Source of the DNA: Stenocarpella maydis
Taxonomy: Eukaryota > Ascomycota > Sordariomycetes > Diaporthales > Diaporthaceae
Assembly (NCBI GenBank): GCA_002270565.1
Contig: NQMI01000174.1
Coordinates: 21,786-81,012 of the forward strand
Direction: 5' to 3'
DNA: 59,227 nucleotides
A model generated the notes under the pieces. The model did not search any database. It was given only the letters and a program-made list of their open reading frames with translations, and was not told the DNA's origin. Of this stretch, positions 1 to 10,059 are shown one piece after another. Position numbers and translations under genes: made by a program. Every line of letters starts with the position of its first letter. Positions within the stretch are counted from its first letter, which is position 1.

Positions 1-1700
1 TTAATATTCTTTGCGTAACTAAATACTTATATAAAGAGTATAAATTTGTATAAATAATAAGTAGGATCTCTAGTAGGTTAAGGTAGTTTATAATCTAATA
101 TAGAGTAGCTTTAATCATAATACCTATATTAAAGCTATTGATTATACTATAAATCTTAGAAGTAAGTATACTTTATATAACCCTTTTGCACTTTATAGAG
201 GACTAATGAAGGGATTTCCTAGCTATCTCTTATATAGATTGTTGCCTAGCCTTTATATTATTAACTAGGGCAATCATATAGCTAATCTAGGAGCTAAAAC
301 TCTTATTATTAGTAAAGGATCTATCTATAAGGATTCTCAACTTAGCTACTATAAGGTCTAATAAAATATAATTAAGGCTATAGTTAAGATTATTAACCTG
401 CTTCTAAAGACACTTATTTAACCTTATATAATCTTCTCTAAGAGAATTTTAGATCTATATAGTAATAGAGAGGTTAAAGGCTGCTTTTAGTTAGCAAATT
501 AAAGCTAGATATACTTCTTATATATATTGCTCTATATACTACTAGGTATAATTAGGAGATTTATAATGAACTAGCTATATCTTTATCCCTTAGCCCTTTT
601 ATTTAAGGTATATTATACTATTATAGGATATTATAATCTTTATTCTATTAAAGTTAAGTAACTTATTAGGGGTTAGCCTATTCTTTAGCTTATAGCAGAT
701 ATCCTCCTCTTTAATCTTTTACTCCTTAAGTTTCAAAAAGGCTAGAGTGAAGTATAAGAGTATTATTAGCCTATATAGTAGTAATACTAAAGATATCCTT
801 ATTACTATAATTATCAACTAGTAGGCATAGGTTATATATAAAGATAACTATCCTTAGTTTATTAATATAGTATTTATAATATATTGCCTACTAATATAAA
901 CTAGCTTTAGTAATACTATATAATAGCTTAATTACTTATATAATAATAGTAAATAAATACTTACCCCTTATTTTAAGAGAAAAATATCATAAGATAAAAC
1001 TCTTAAGTATTAATTTTAACTAATAATATGCTTATATAATATTATATAGCTTAAGATATAGCACCTTAATTATTAAGGAAGGTGCTAAAGTAATAATAAG
1101 TTAATACATTACTTATTATACTGTTAGTAATTATATAAAGATCATATACTTAGTAAGATCTTCAAAGCTAGCTATAATTCAATACGACTTCTTATATAGC
1201 TTCTCTATCTTACTCTTCATTTCCCTTATAATATAAGATTTAAATTTTTATATCTCTTTATGCTTATCCTTATTACATAGCTTAAACTAAAATATACTAT
1301 AGCTAATTAATTTAAAAATTTCCTTATTATTAGACTCCTTAAAGAAAGTGCCTGAAGTAGTAATTATATTATTTTATTATAGCTTTAGTATAAGTTTATA
1401 ATTCTTAATCTTTTACTAAGTAAGGAATATATAAGTACTAATCTTATCTTTTATATTACTATTATTTTTATCTGTAGTAGTATCTTTACTGCTTATAATA
1501 GTACTTATCTTTAGTTAATTCTCTATCCCTTATAATTATCCTTATTATTAAGATACTACGACTAGGTTAGGAGTAATAGGTATAGAGTTTAGCTTAAAGC
1601 ATAAAGGCTCCTTAGGAGTGCTATAAGGATCTGGCAGGTTAAGTAGGTTATCCTTATCATAATAGTATAATTATATAAGAATTAACTAGAATATAACTAG
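1..1700 (-). mobile_element. RIP-degraded Ty1/copia pol remnant (RT to RNase H)
   Basis: Translating the minus strand through many stop codons recovers a copia-type pol. Around 350-270 is an RNase H start resembling the usual fungal copia pattern (hydrophobic stretch, D, G/R, SF-NNK). Downstream are stretches like WSSIKCKRV and IIYTNLYSLYKYL, and upstream toward 1,450-1,600 is the region entering reverse transcriptase. The DNA has almost no CA/TG or CG and is rich in TA, the pattern left by RIP. The reading frame is broken many times, so it encodes nothing functional. The element runs off the left edge of the window. Family assignment is from motif order only. Confidence 0.75.
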
Positions 1701-1740
1701 CCTATTTGAAAGATTAAGTATTATATTATAATTATTAATA

Positions 1741-1885
1741 AAGAGTGATTTATATAGTTCTCACAACTCAATCTTCTCCTATATCACGAATGTATCATGA
1801 ATAGAACCAGGGACTGATTGTTGGTCCCGTAGAGGCGCAGATGAAACCCCACCAGCTAGCTGGATAGGCTAATACGAAGTATCAG
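1741..1885. other. Short less-mutated island inside AT-rich DNA
   Basis: About 100 bp near 1,785-1,885 keep CA, TG and CG dinucleotides while both sides are nearly free of them. No coding potential is visible. It could be a fragment of a different element that was single-copy, or too short, when RIP acted. Confidence 0.35.
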
Positions 1886-2289
1886 AATCTAGTGAGGTTA
1901 TATAATAAATTAAAAGAATAACTAAGGCAGTTAGAGTAATACTATTATTCCAAATAATGTAAATGCCCCATTACTCTTATCACTCTTAGCAAGCAATACT
2001 TTAAATAAGCCCTAAAAAGTCATAGTCCTATTACTTTAGGCTAAAGAAATAAACTATATAAACTTATAATTATTATTACTAAATAGTATAGCTTAGGTAG
2101 CTTTTTAGCAGTTAATCGAAATATTTACCTAAGAATAACCTTAATAGCTTTTAATTTCTATTATTATATTGCTTAAAATAATTCTATCTTAAGTAGTCCT
2201 TACATATAAACCCGCTCATTAGGTTTATCAGCTACAAACCAGGTATAATTGTTACATTTCTTAAAATATAAGATATATATTATTATTAT

Positions 2290-3160
2290 AGGTTTCTAAT
2301 ATATTAAAGATATAATTAATATTAAAAAGAGCTATTTTATATAAACCTTAATACGTTTTAGCCTTATTATACTTACCATGACTCCTTTACATTTATAAAA
2401 TTATTTAGAATAAGTAATTAAGTATAGTGAGTACTAATCAATACTAATATATATTTAATATCTAGCCTTAGGTTGGTGCCTGGGTAGCCTAAAGTTAATA
2501 AATTAGCTAAAAACTAGCTACTTCCTAGTACCCTATATTATTTAAGGTAGCTTTTAATAAGGTTTTAATAAAAATAATATAAAAGCTAGATGATTATTTA
2601 TAAACTTTAAAGTAATTACTGCTTATATTAATTTTAAAATTAAAATTAGATATACTTTTCAATTTTATTATGCTCTAAAGTATTTTAAAGACTTTGTTTA
2701 TTATAATTGTATTTATAAGTTTTATATTATTATTTTATTTTTAAATAGCCTAAATAGGTAAGAGTAATTTAGTTTCTGAAAATATAAGCTATATATTATT
2801 ACTATAAAATGATAATATATTATTATTATAAAATGATAATATATTAAAGATTTAAATAAATAAAGAAACATAAGAACAATATAAAACTTTAGAGAGATAA
2901 TTAGTATTAAAAAAAGATTATTTTATATAAACCTTAATACACTCTAGCCCTATTATATCTATTTTAACCCATTTAAATTTATAAAATTAAATAAATATAA
3001 GTAATGAAGTATAGTTAGCACTAAGTAGTGCTAATTTTCATTAGATATCTGGCCCTAAATAGGTGCTAGAGTATCTCAAATTTAATAAATTTGCTAAAAA
3101 CTAGTTACTTCCTAGTCCTAGCTACTTTCTAGTACCCTATGTTAGAGTTATTATATTATA
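2290..3160. repeat. Pair of diverged direct repeats of about 260 bp
   Basis: Two stretches, about 2,300-2,560 and 2,890-3,150, share blocks in the same order: TATTTTATATAAACCTTAAT, then AGCCTATTAT-like, TTTATAAAATTA, GGTGCTxGxGTA, and GCTAAAAACTAG followed by TACTTCCTAGTA. They differ by many C-to-T and G-to-A type changes. They could be degraded LTRs of a short internal element or a tandem duplication. No protein-coding motif was seen between them. Confidence 0.6.
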
Positions 3161-3419
3161 TATATTTCTATACTTTAAAGATTATATTATTCAAGTGTAT
3201 GAGGAAATTACATCTTAAACCTTTAACAGCTGATATTATAAAAATATAAGACTCTTAATTATAAGATTTTATATTATTATATTATATTATAAAGGATGCT
3301 TTAATTAAAGTATAACTATATAATATATACAAATCTAATACTATATAAGAAATATAGTTAGAATCAAAGGGTAGGTAGAACTAGGGCTAGGGATATTATT
3401 ACAAATATAACTATGTATT

Positions 3420-5391
3420 ATAAGAATAAGTATTGACATTGCGGGAGTGCGAGTGGTATGACTAATTAGGCGCAGGCGTGGTACCAGTGTTCCCCCCCTC
3501 CGTTCCTGTGAACATACTTAAGTACTTAGGTAATCTCTGCATTACTCCTGTCTGAGATACTCTGCTGAGCATAACTCCTCAAGATTATCATTCTATAAAC
3601 TAATTAAAACTGGGGTATTCTCTGACCCGATCGGCCTTATTAGGAAGCTTCATCTCTTCATGAAATCTAATGCAAACTAAAACGAGAAACAACTGGCACA
3701 ACCAGCAGTGCGAGTCTTCCGTACCATTTCGAACTCGGGCATTCGATATCCTCATTTTCACATGGAACTCCCTTCCTTGGTTGATCACACTCGTGGGACA
3801 CAATCTAAGATGGTGTTAGTCTCCGCTAGCAACCTGGTATTCGGACGCAAGTTGAAGCTGGTTTGGAGCATACAAATACGACCCACAAGGTCGCGGAGAG
3901 TTTGCTAATCATATGATCTGCAAATTGGGCTTTTGAATGATTCAAGTCCACCTTCTCACGGACGCGGTCAATGAACATCACCGGTCAGCTGACGCGTTGG
4001 CGCTGGAATAGGAAGTATTGGCCGCCACATATAAGCCATTTCTCCGCATCATTGCTGACCCCAGAGTTGTTCCTGCACTCCCAACATGGAACCCACCCAT
4101 GCATTACGTGCAGGAACCAGGGCAGCCCGGGCCCGGTGTAGAAAAATAAGCGACTGGAACCCACCGAAAAGATGCGGATGTTGTCACGTGCTGAGCAAAA
4201 GCAAGCATTCGTGCAAGTTCTGTCACGGTCTCCAGCCCAATCAGGATCAACCCAGACACCCTGGGTCACGGCTTGGAAGCATGTTGATTCGAGGTAGCGG
4301 TCACGGTTCGACGAATCCAGCGTCCCGCCCTGCTGTTCCTGTCGGCAAGCTCTTCCGGGTCCCATCTGCCAGTGGAGCAAGCTAGGAGCTCGGCCACCCT
4401 CCATCCCGTCAGCTAGGCGCCCCGACCCCAACATATGAGGGGCGCGCGTCTCGTATGGTCTTCCCAGGAGGTGAGCCATCAAAAGGTGTGGTGCGTCAGG
4501 TTGGATGAACCTCTCCAGTGCCGAGGTCTAGTTGTGATCCCGGGGTGTGTTGGATGAGAGATCTTCACATGTGCGTCTTTGTTCGGCCGAAACATCCAGG
4601 CACACGCGCACTTGATCGACCGTCGTGTCCGGGGCGCCGTTATCGATCTCTCTTCTGCCCGTAATCCGTCCATCCTTCAGGCGCGCAACCGCGACCAACA
4701 TATCCTCAGCGTATTCTTTCCTTGCAGGCTGGAAAGGGCTGGCTACATATGTATCTTTCACGCTGCCTGTTCCCCGACTACCCCGTCGAGGTCATCGACA
4801 GGAATGTCACCAACACTTCTGCCGCCGACAAGCCCCTGCTGCGTCTACCGCTGGGAGGGAGGGGGTCATTACATGGCAATGTCGTGCCGGCACGTTGGAG
4901 GTGGAGGTTGTAAGCGCCAGTTAGCCTTCCAGGAGAGTTCCGACCCCACGGGGTAATTAGCTGCAGTGGGATCCCTGCAATTCACAGCGCAGCGTCGCAG
5001 AGATCTAAACTGCGTGGCCGATATTCTTCCCAAAAAGGGCAACGGTCCGGCGTGGCATCCGGAGACTACGCCCGTATCGTCGCAACGCACATTCACTCCG
5101 ACAGTCAGCTGGCTGTTTTCTCTTTTTTGGGGGAGGGGGCCACCGCAAATCGGGAATCTATTGAATCTCCCTGTAGAGACGGCGCACATTTCATGCGGCT
5201 ATGATCGTCGTCCGTACATGCGGAGGGCTCAAAGATAAAATGAGCAGCGACGCCTCTCTCATCTTCAGGATGGGCTCCAGCTCAAGTATGCCAGTCTCGC
5301 CTTGGCGAGCTTGTATCGCGCGCCGGCCAGACTCCAGCATCTTCGATTCGCGGCTTGTTGATACTATTCCAGTCGACCAGCCCAGAGCAAC
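3420..5391. other. GC-balanced intergenic DNA, promoter side of the esterase
   Basis: Base composition changes sharply near 3,430 from RIP-type AT-rich DNA to ordinary DNA. Open frames occur on both strands (for example minus 3985-4482), but none shows a recognisable domain, convincing splice sites or consistent coding character. The last few hundred bases presumably hold the esterase promoter. Confidence 0.5.
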
Positions 5392-7176
5392 ATGAAGACA
5401 CTCTCCATCTCGGCTTGGGCCTCTCTGGTGGCCTGCGTCCTGGCTCTGCCGGCTCCGCAGGGCTCTCCCGTAATAGGCAGTCGAGCAGTCTCACCAACTG
5501 TCGTCCTCTCCCCGTCCAACACCCTTGTTGGACTAGCAAGCGGCAATGTTGAAAAGTTTGCAGGCATTCCGTTTGCAGACCCACCCACTGGGTCTTTACG
5601 ACTCAAGCCGCCCCAGAAATTGTCGACAAATCTTGGCAACGCGTATAATGCCATCAACCCAGCAGCAGCCTGCCCACAGATGCTGGTCTCGACGGGCCAG
5701 AACCAGAGCCTGTTCCTGCGTATTCTTGGCGATCTTGTCACCTTGCCGATTATTCAGACAGCAACAAATCAAAGTGAGGACTGCCTCACGGTCAGCGTTA
5801 TACGCCCGGCCGGCGTAAAAGCCGGCGCAAATCTGCCAGTGCTGTACTGGATATTTGGCGGCGCTTTCGAGGTACGCTAAATACCCAAAGACACAAGTTT
5901 GACACCGAGTTGTTAACCTAAACTACAGCTCGGATGGGCCGCCATGTATGATGGGACGGATCTGCTTGACCAAGCCATCAACCAAAACCAGCCCTTCATT
6001 TTTGTTGCTGTCAACTACCGCGTCGCCGGGTTCGGCTTTATGCCTGGCAAGGAGATCCTGGCTGATGGTTCCTCCAACCTGGGCCTCCTCGACCAGAGAT
6101 TGGCTCTGGAGTGGGTAGCTGACAACATTGAGGCGTTTGGAGGCGACCCAACCAAGGTGACGCTGTGGGGCGAGTCCGCGGGTGCTATCAGTGTCTTTGA
6201 CCAGATGGCTCTGTACGGAGGAAACAACACTTATAACGGCAAGCCGCTATTCCGGGGAGCTATCATGGACTCTGGCAGCATTGTGCCGGCGGACCCGGTG
6301 GACTGTCCAAAGGGACAGGTCGTCTATGACACGGTTGTGAGAGAGGGGGGCTGCTCCGGAGCCAGCGACACGCTGGAGTGTCTCCGGGCGCTTCCGTACG
6401 ACAAATTCCTGGACGCCGCCAACTCGGTCCCAGGTTTCCTAGGGTACCAATCCGTGGCTCTATCATACCTCCCACGGCCGGATGGCACAGTGCTCCCTGA
6501 CAGTCCTGACGTGCTGGCGGCCCAGGGCCGGTATGCTGCAGTACCCATGATCAACGGCGACCAGGAGGACGAAGGGACGATATTCTCGCTCTTCACCTAC
6601 AACGTGTCGACAACACAAGACCTGTTGGAGTACCTGGCGACTTACTACTTCAACGACGCCTCCAAGAGCCAACTGACTGCTCTTCTCAATACATACCCCC
6701 CGGATATCACACAAGGATCGCCGTTCAGGACAGGGATTCTCAATGAGGCCTACCCCCAATTCAAGCGAATTGCCGCGTTGCTCGGTGACCTGGTCTTCAC
6801 CCTCTCGCGCCGCGGGTTCCTCGAGAGCACAAACGCAGTAAACCCAAGCGTTCCGTCTTGGAGCTACCTGGCAAGCTACAACTACGGGACACCCTTCTTG
6901 GGCACGTTCCACGGGAGCGACCTGCTGCAGGTGTTCTTCGGGATCTACAACAATTATGCTGCGAATAGTATAAGGACATACTACTACAACTTCTTGTACA
7001 ACCTGGACCCTAATGTCGGCTACGGCAGCTACCCCAACTGGCCGCAGTGGAAAGACACCGGAAAGGGGAACCAACTGGTTCAGTTCTACGCGTCGTCGCA
7101 AAACTACCTGCTTGATGATTTCAGAAATGATAGCTATGCCTTCATCAAGGAGAACATTGGTTCGCTCCATATTTAG
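5392..7176 (+). CDS. Secreted type-B carboxylesterase/lipase
   Basis: Two exons, 5392-5871 and 5929-7176, with a 57-nt phase-0 intron (GTACGC..CTACAG), give 575 residues, the usual length for the fungal Candida rugosa-type lipase/cholinesterase family. The start has a secretion signal ([18 protein letters not shown] followed by a PAP motif). Family landmarks are present: [12 protein letters not shown] near residue 55, an EDCL motif, and the nucleophile elbow GESAG with Ser about 243. Glu in the DEGT motif is at about 375 and His in FHGSD at about 488, so the triad is complete. The enzyme should hydrolyse carboxylic esters or lipids outside the cell; the substrate cannot be told. The gene stands alone in a GC-balanced island between degraded transposon blocks, and its frame carries no RIP-type stops. 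Confidence 0.93.
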
Positions 7177-7336
7177 CCATCTATTGTAAATAGCAGTTGA
7201 CGAATGAATCTATGAGTTATGGGGGTAAAGACTTAGTCACGTTTAATGTCTCAGCTACGATAACGCCAAAAGAAAGTAAAACCAGTGCCATGCTATGACC
7301 GGCGCTTTTGACGTGATTCTCACCGAGATCAATCCC
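7177..7336. other. 3' flank of the esterase gene
   Basis: This short ordinary-composition stretch follows the esterase stop codon and ends where the TIR repeat begins at 7,337. No gene is seen. Confidence 0.4.
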
Positions 7337-7448
7337 TTATTCAGCGGAGCGGGACGTGTATCGAGCATGCGAAGCGTGCGAGATATGCGGCCCGCGTAGC
7401 GTTCTTACCCAGCGTAATTACCCGAAAGTTATCTGAGTCTGGATTGGT
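7337..7448 (+). repeat. 112-bp direct repeat, copy 1 (TIR-element end)
   Basis: This stretch is identical by eye to 9291-9402. It starts TTATTCAGCGGAGCGGGACG, contains the imperfect hairpin GAGCATGCGAAGCGTGCGAG, and ends exactly at the N at 7449. It is the left terminal part of the TIR element described at 9295-9946. It is either a second copy of that element's end or an assembly artefact at a join. Confidence 0.85.
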
Positions 7449-7449
7449 N
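7449..7449. other. Single N: probable assembly join
   Basis: An isolated N follows immediately after a 112-bp repeat that is identical to 9291-9402. Single Ns also occur at 9747 and 16009, each in repetitive DNA. They are probably places where contigs were joined through repeats, so distances across them may be wrong. Confidence 0.6.
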
Positions 7450-7499
7450 AAGGAGTTACCCTAGACTTGCGAGTCAGGCGATTTTCGCTAAGTACGCCC

Positions 7500-8951
7500 A
7501 GTGCGTGCGTGACGCAAGATGAGTTTGGTGGCCGTGAGTCAATTATTTTGGCCTGCATTTGCACCTTAATTTAGACCTCTGCATTACCCTTATTTCTTAC
7601 CCAAAAAGTATATAACTTTAGAGGTAGGTTATATGGTGCACTATTTAGATAGATTAAGCAAGCTATAAGCTCTATATCTAGTTGTTACGAGAAGTTACCC
7701 ACTTCTTATATATATCTTATTCCTGGTGGAATATATTATATGGGGTAGGTATTGGCTGTTATAGCTCATATGGTTTGTAGGGGTTTATTATATGATTGAA
7801 CTTACATCTATAGTTCTTATGTTTTAACTGTCTCTTGAGCTTGTAAGGGTTATATATTTTATAGTATATTGCGTGAAGAGGTATGTATTAGGGTTTGGTT
7901 TTATGGTAGATTAGGGGCAGGTTGCATAATGACTATGTATTTACACTAAAGTATGGCTAGGATTTATTTATTAATAGATGCCCCTAGAGTATGAATTCCT
8001 TACCTATTAATCGTATTTATTAGCTTCTTTCTAAAGATACATAGGACTTAATTGAGTTAATAAAAAGTCCACCCTTTAAATGCTAAGATAATTATTATAA
8101 GGAGTATTCTTATTTGGAGCTTCATTTGGATAATCTTTACTATAACTTACGCAAAGTATATAGTGAGTTATATAAAAGATAAGGGTGCTTCTAGATTGAT
8201 TTCTTTATTATTCTAGAATCAGAGGTTAGTAAATTATTACTATCTTTTAATATTAATCATGCTTCCTTTTGCTATCTCTTTATATATCTAAAGGGGTTGG
8301 GTCTAGCTGGAAGGGCTGGAATTGCTGGAAGGGCCTTCCTTGGGGTTATCTGAGGCAGATAATATAGTAGTGTGTCCTCTTGTTAATTCATATGGGATAT
8401 TATCGGTTTGTATGGATTGTTGCTTGTGATATAGTAGTATATACTCTGTTTATTCTAATTATATGTGCCTTTACCTTCTATTATTTCTTAATCTTTATTA
8501 GGTAGAGTAGATATAATTTGTATGAGAAGAAATAGACTTCGTCTTCTAGATAATCCTTTGTCTCTTGTTATGCTGCGGCTTAATTAGAAGAACCTCTGGG
8601 CTCTTAGCATAAGCATATGAGTCTAATTGCTTCTATAGTTTGATTTTTATTCTATAGTAGCATTTAGGGAATTATATGGGTACTTATCTCTTTACTCTTG
8701 CTAATCTGTAATTACACTAAGCAATTACTTATTAGTATTAAATGGCCCTTGCTATATGGCTGTTCTGTATATATATATGGTGTTTATTCAATTGGGTTCT
8801 GTAATTTGATGATGATTTTTTTAACTCTTCTGAAATATAGAGGGATCACATAATGCACATTCTTATTCAGATCGTGTGGTGCCCAGTGGGATTAGTCATC
8901 CCACCTAGATCAGGTGACCTTATGCGATCAGTCCTAATGCTATTCCAACAA
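7500..8951 (-). mobile_element. Copia-type LTR plus adjoining sequence, minus orientation
   Basis: Read on the minus strand this begins TGTTGGAATAGCATTAGGAC at 8951 and parallels 58,213-59,227 block by block. The shared blocks include the AACAGCCATATAGCAAGGGC segment, the CTTAGTGTAATTACAGATTA segment, and at the far end CCAAACTCATCTTGCGTCAC. It is about 430 nt longer than the right-hand copy, so internal indels exist. The TGTTGGAATAG start is shared with 58,213 and, more degraded, with 12,451. It is partly RIP-mutated and no protein motif was recognised. I cannot say where the LTR ends and internal sequence begins. Confidence 0.7.
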
Positions 8952-9290
8952 ATAGTAATATAAACTTCTGCTTCTAAGTATCGCTTTATGATTATTTAAT
9001 TAATATGTATATAAGGTTTGATAAGAAGAAAGAAATCCTCTATTAAGATATTTAAGTTTTCCTAGAGGGTAGGTATAGATGCGTTTATATGCATATGCAG
9101 TTGTGGGGCAGCCAGAAGGGGGGCCTTGCCGGAAGCCAGGGCGACGATGTTAGCTGATTAGTTTGTACAGTTTTATTAGGGTAGATAGTGAAAACGAGCC
9201 ACAAGAGAGGTTAGATTAAACCATAGGAAGTATACATTCTGCTAGAGTTCTCCTGCTCTAAGAAATAGGTATATAGCTAATGCTTTAGTA

Positions 9291-9402
9291 TTATTCAGCG
9301 GAGCGGGACGTGTATCGAGCATGCGAAGCGTGCGAGATATGCGGCCCGCGTAGCGTTCTTACCCAGCGTAATTACCCGAAAGTTATCTGAGTCTGGATTG
9401 GT
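9291..9402 (+). repeat. 112-bp direct repeat, copy 2
   Basis: Identical by eye to 7337-7448. Here the repeat continues into a complete TIR element (9295-9946) rather than into an N. Confidence 0.85.
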
Positions 9403-9946
9403 CCGTTGAGAATCCTCGAGTCTTGATTGGTCAATAATGATATACCTCTGAAAGTATTTAGCCGAGAGGAAATTGTTAAGAAGACATGTCGTTGAAAATC
9501 GTCCGTTGTTAAAGAGGAAGGCGTGAGCCGGAAGGGGGCGTGGGCCGGAAGGGGGCGTGGTAAGGCGCTGCAGGCTTAGCGCCGCAGGCAGGGGGTCCTA
9601 GGGGGGAACCCCCTAGAAACAACAAAAGGACGCCTTCAGAACAGACTGAATCTATCACCAAGTTGCTTTAAAACAGTTAATTCGTATCATTTAGCAGTTT
9701 CTATAGTATTGATGATAAAGAGGCGTGGTTGATATGGAGCGTGCTTNAGTGCATTCATCAGCTCACCCAGGGTACTCAAGACGAGGGCGAGCGAGATAAT
9801 GGTAATAATAGTTTCCTGCCTCAGTCCCAGATATCATCAACCCAGTCTTCCCGGGGTGGTAGCCGCCGCCGCCATAGTCCCAGCAACGGAGTGGGCCAGC
9901 ATATCTCGCACGCGAAGCGTGCGAGATACACATCCCGCTCCGCTGA
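9295..9946. mobile_element. Non-autonomous TIR element with hairpin ends
   Basis: The 48-bp ends are inverted repeats: left begins TCAGCGGAGCGGGACGTGTA, right ends with the complement of TCAGCGGAGCGGGATGTGTA. Each end contains a hairpin; the right one is a perfect 12-bp stem (TATCTCGCACGC pairing with GCGTGCGAGATA) around a GAA loop. The element is 652 bp, has no transposase frame and contains an N at 9747. Inside are tandem GGGCCGGAAGGGGGCGT units near 9,525-9,560 and a CTAGGGGGGAACCCCCTAG palindrome near 9,600. No clear target-site duplication is visible, so the superfamily is open. It looks like a MITE. It keeps CG and CA, so it is young or too short for RIP. Confidence 0.75.
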
Positions 9947-9950
9947 TCCC

Positions 9951-10052
9951 TGGGCCGCTGGGTGTGCGAGTTGACGATTGGCGAGTTGACGATTGCTTCG
10001 GGCTGGCAATAGAATGTAGATACTAGGGCTGACAATTGAGCCAGCGGCCCCA
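9951..10052. repeat. Small inverted-repeat unit of about 100 bp
   Basis: TGGGCCGCTGG at 9951 and CCAGCGGCCCCA ending at 10052 are complementary apart from one inserted base. Between them a 15-bp unit, GCGAGTTGACGATTG, is repeated twice in tandem near 9967-9996. The unit abuts the larger TIR element at 9946. It may be a separate miniature element or a hairpin-forming remnant; there is no coding content. Confidence 0.5.
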
Positions 10053-10059
10053 AGGTCTA

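Noticed and set aside
3985..4482. 165-codon minus-strand frame
   Set aside because: No recognisable domain, and several overlapping frames of similar length occur on both strands in the same DNA.
6463..7170. 235-codon minus-strand frame opposite the esterase
   Set aside because: Antisense shadow of a well-supported carboxylesterase exon.
9729..10053. Short frames on both strands over the TIR and inverted-repeat units
   Set aside because: They cross an N and consist of translated inverted repeats; not genes.
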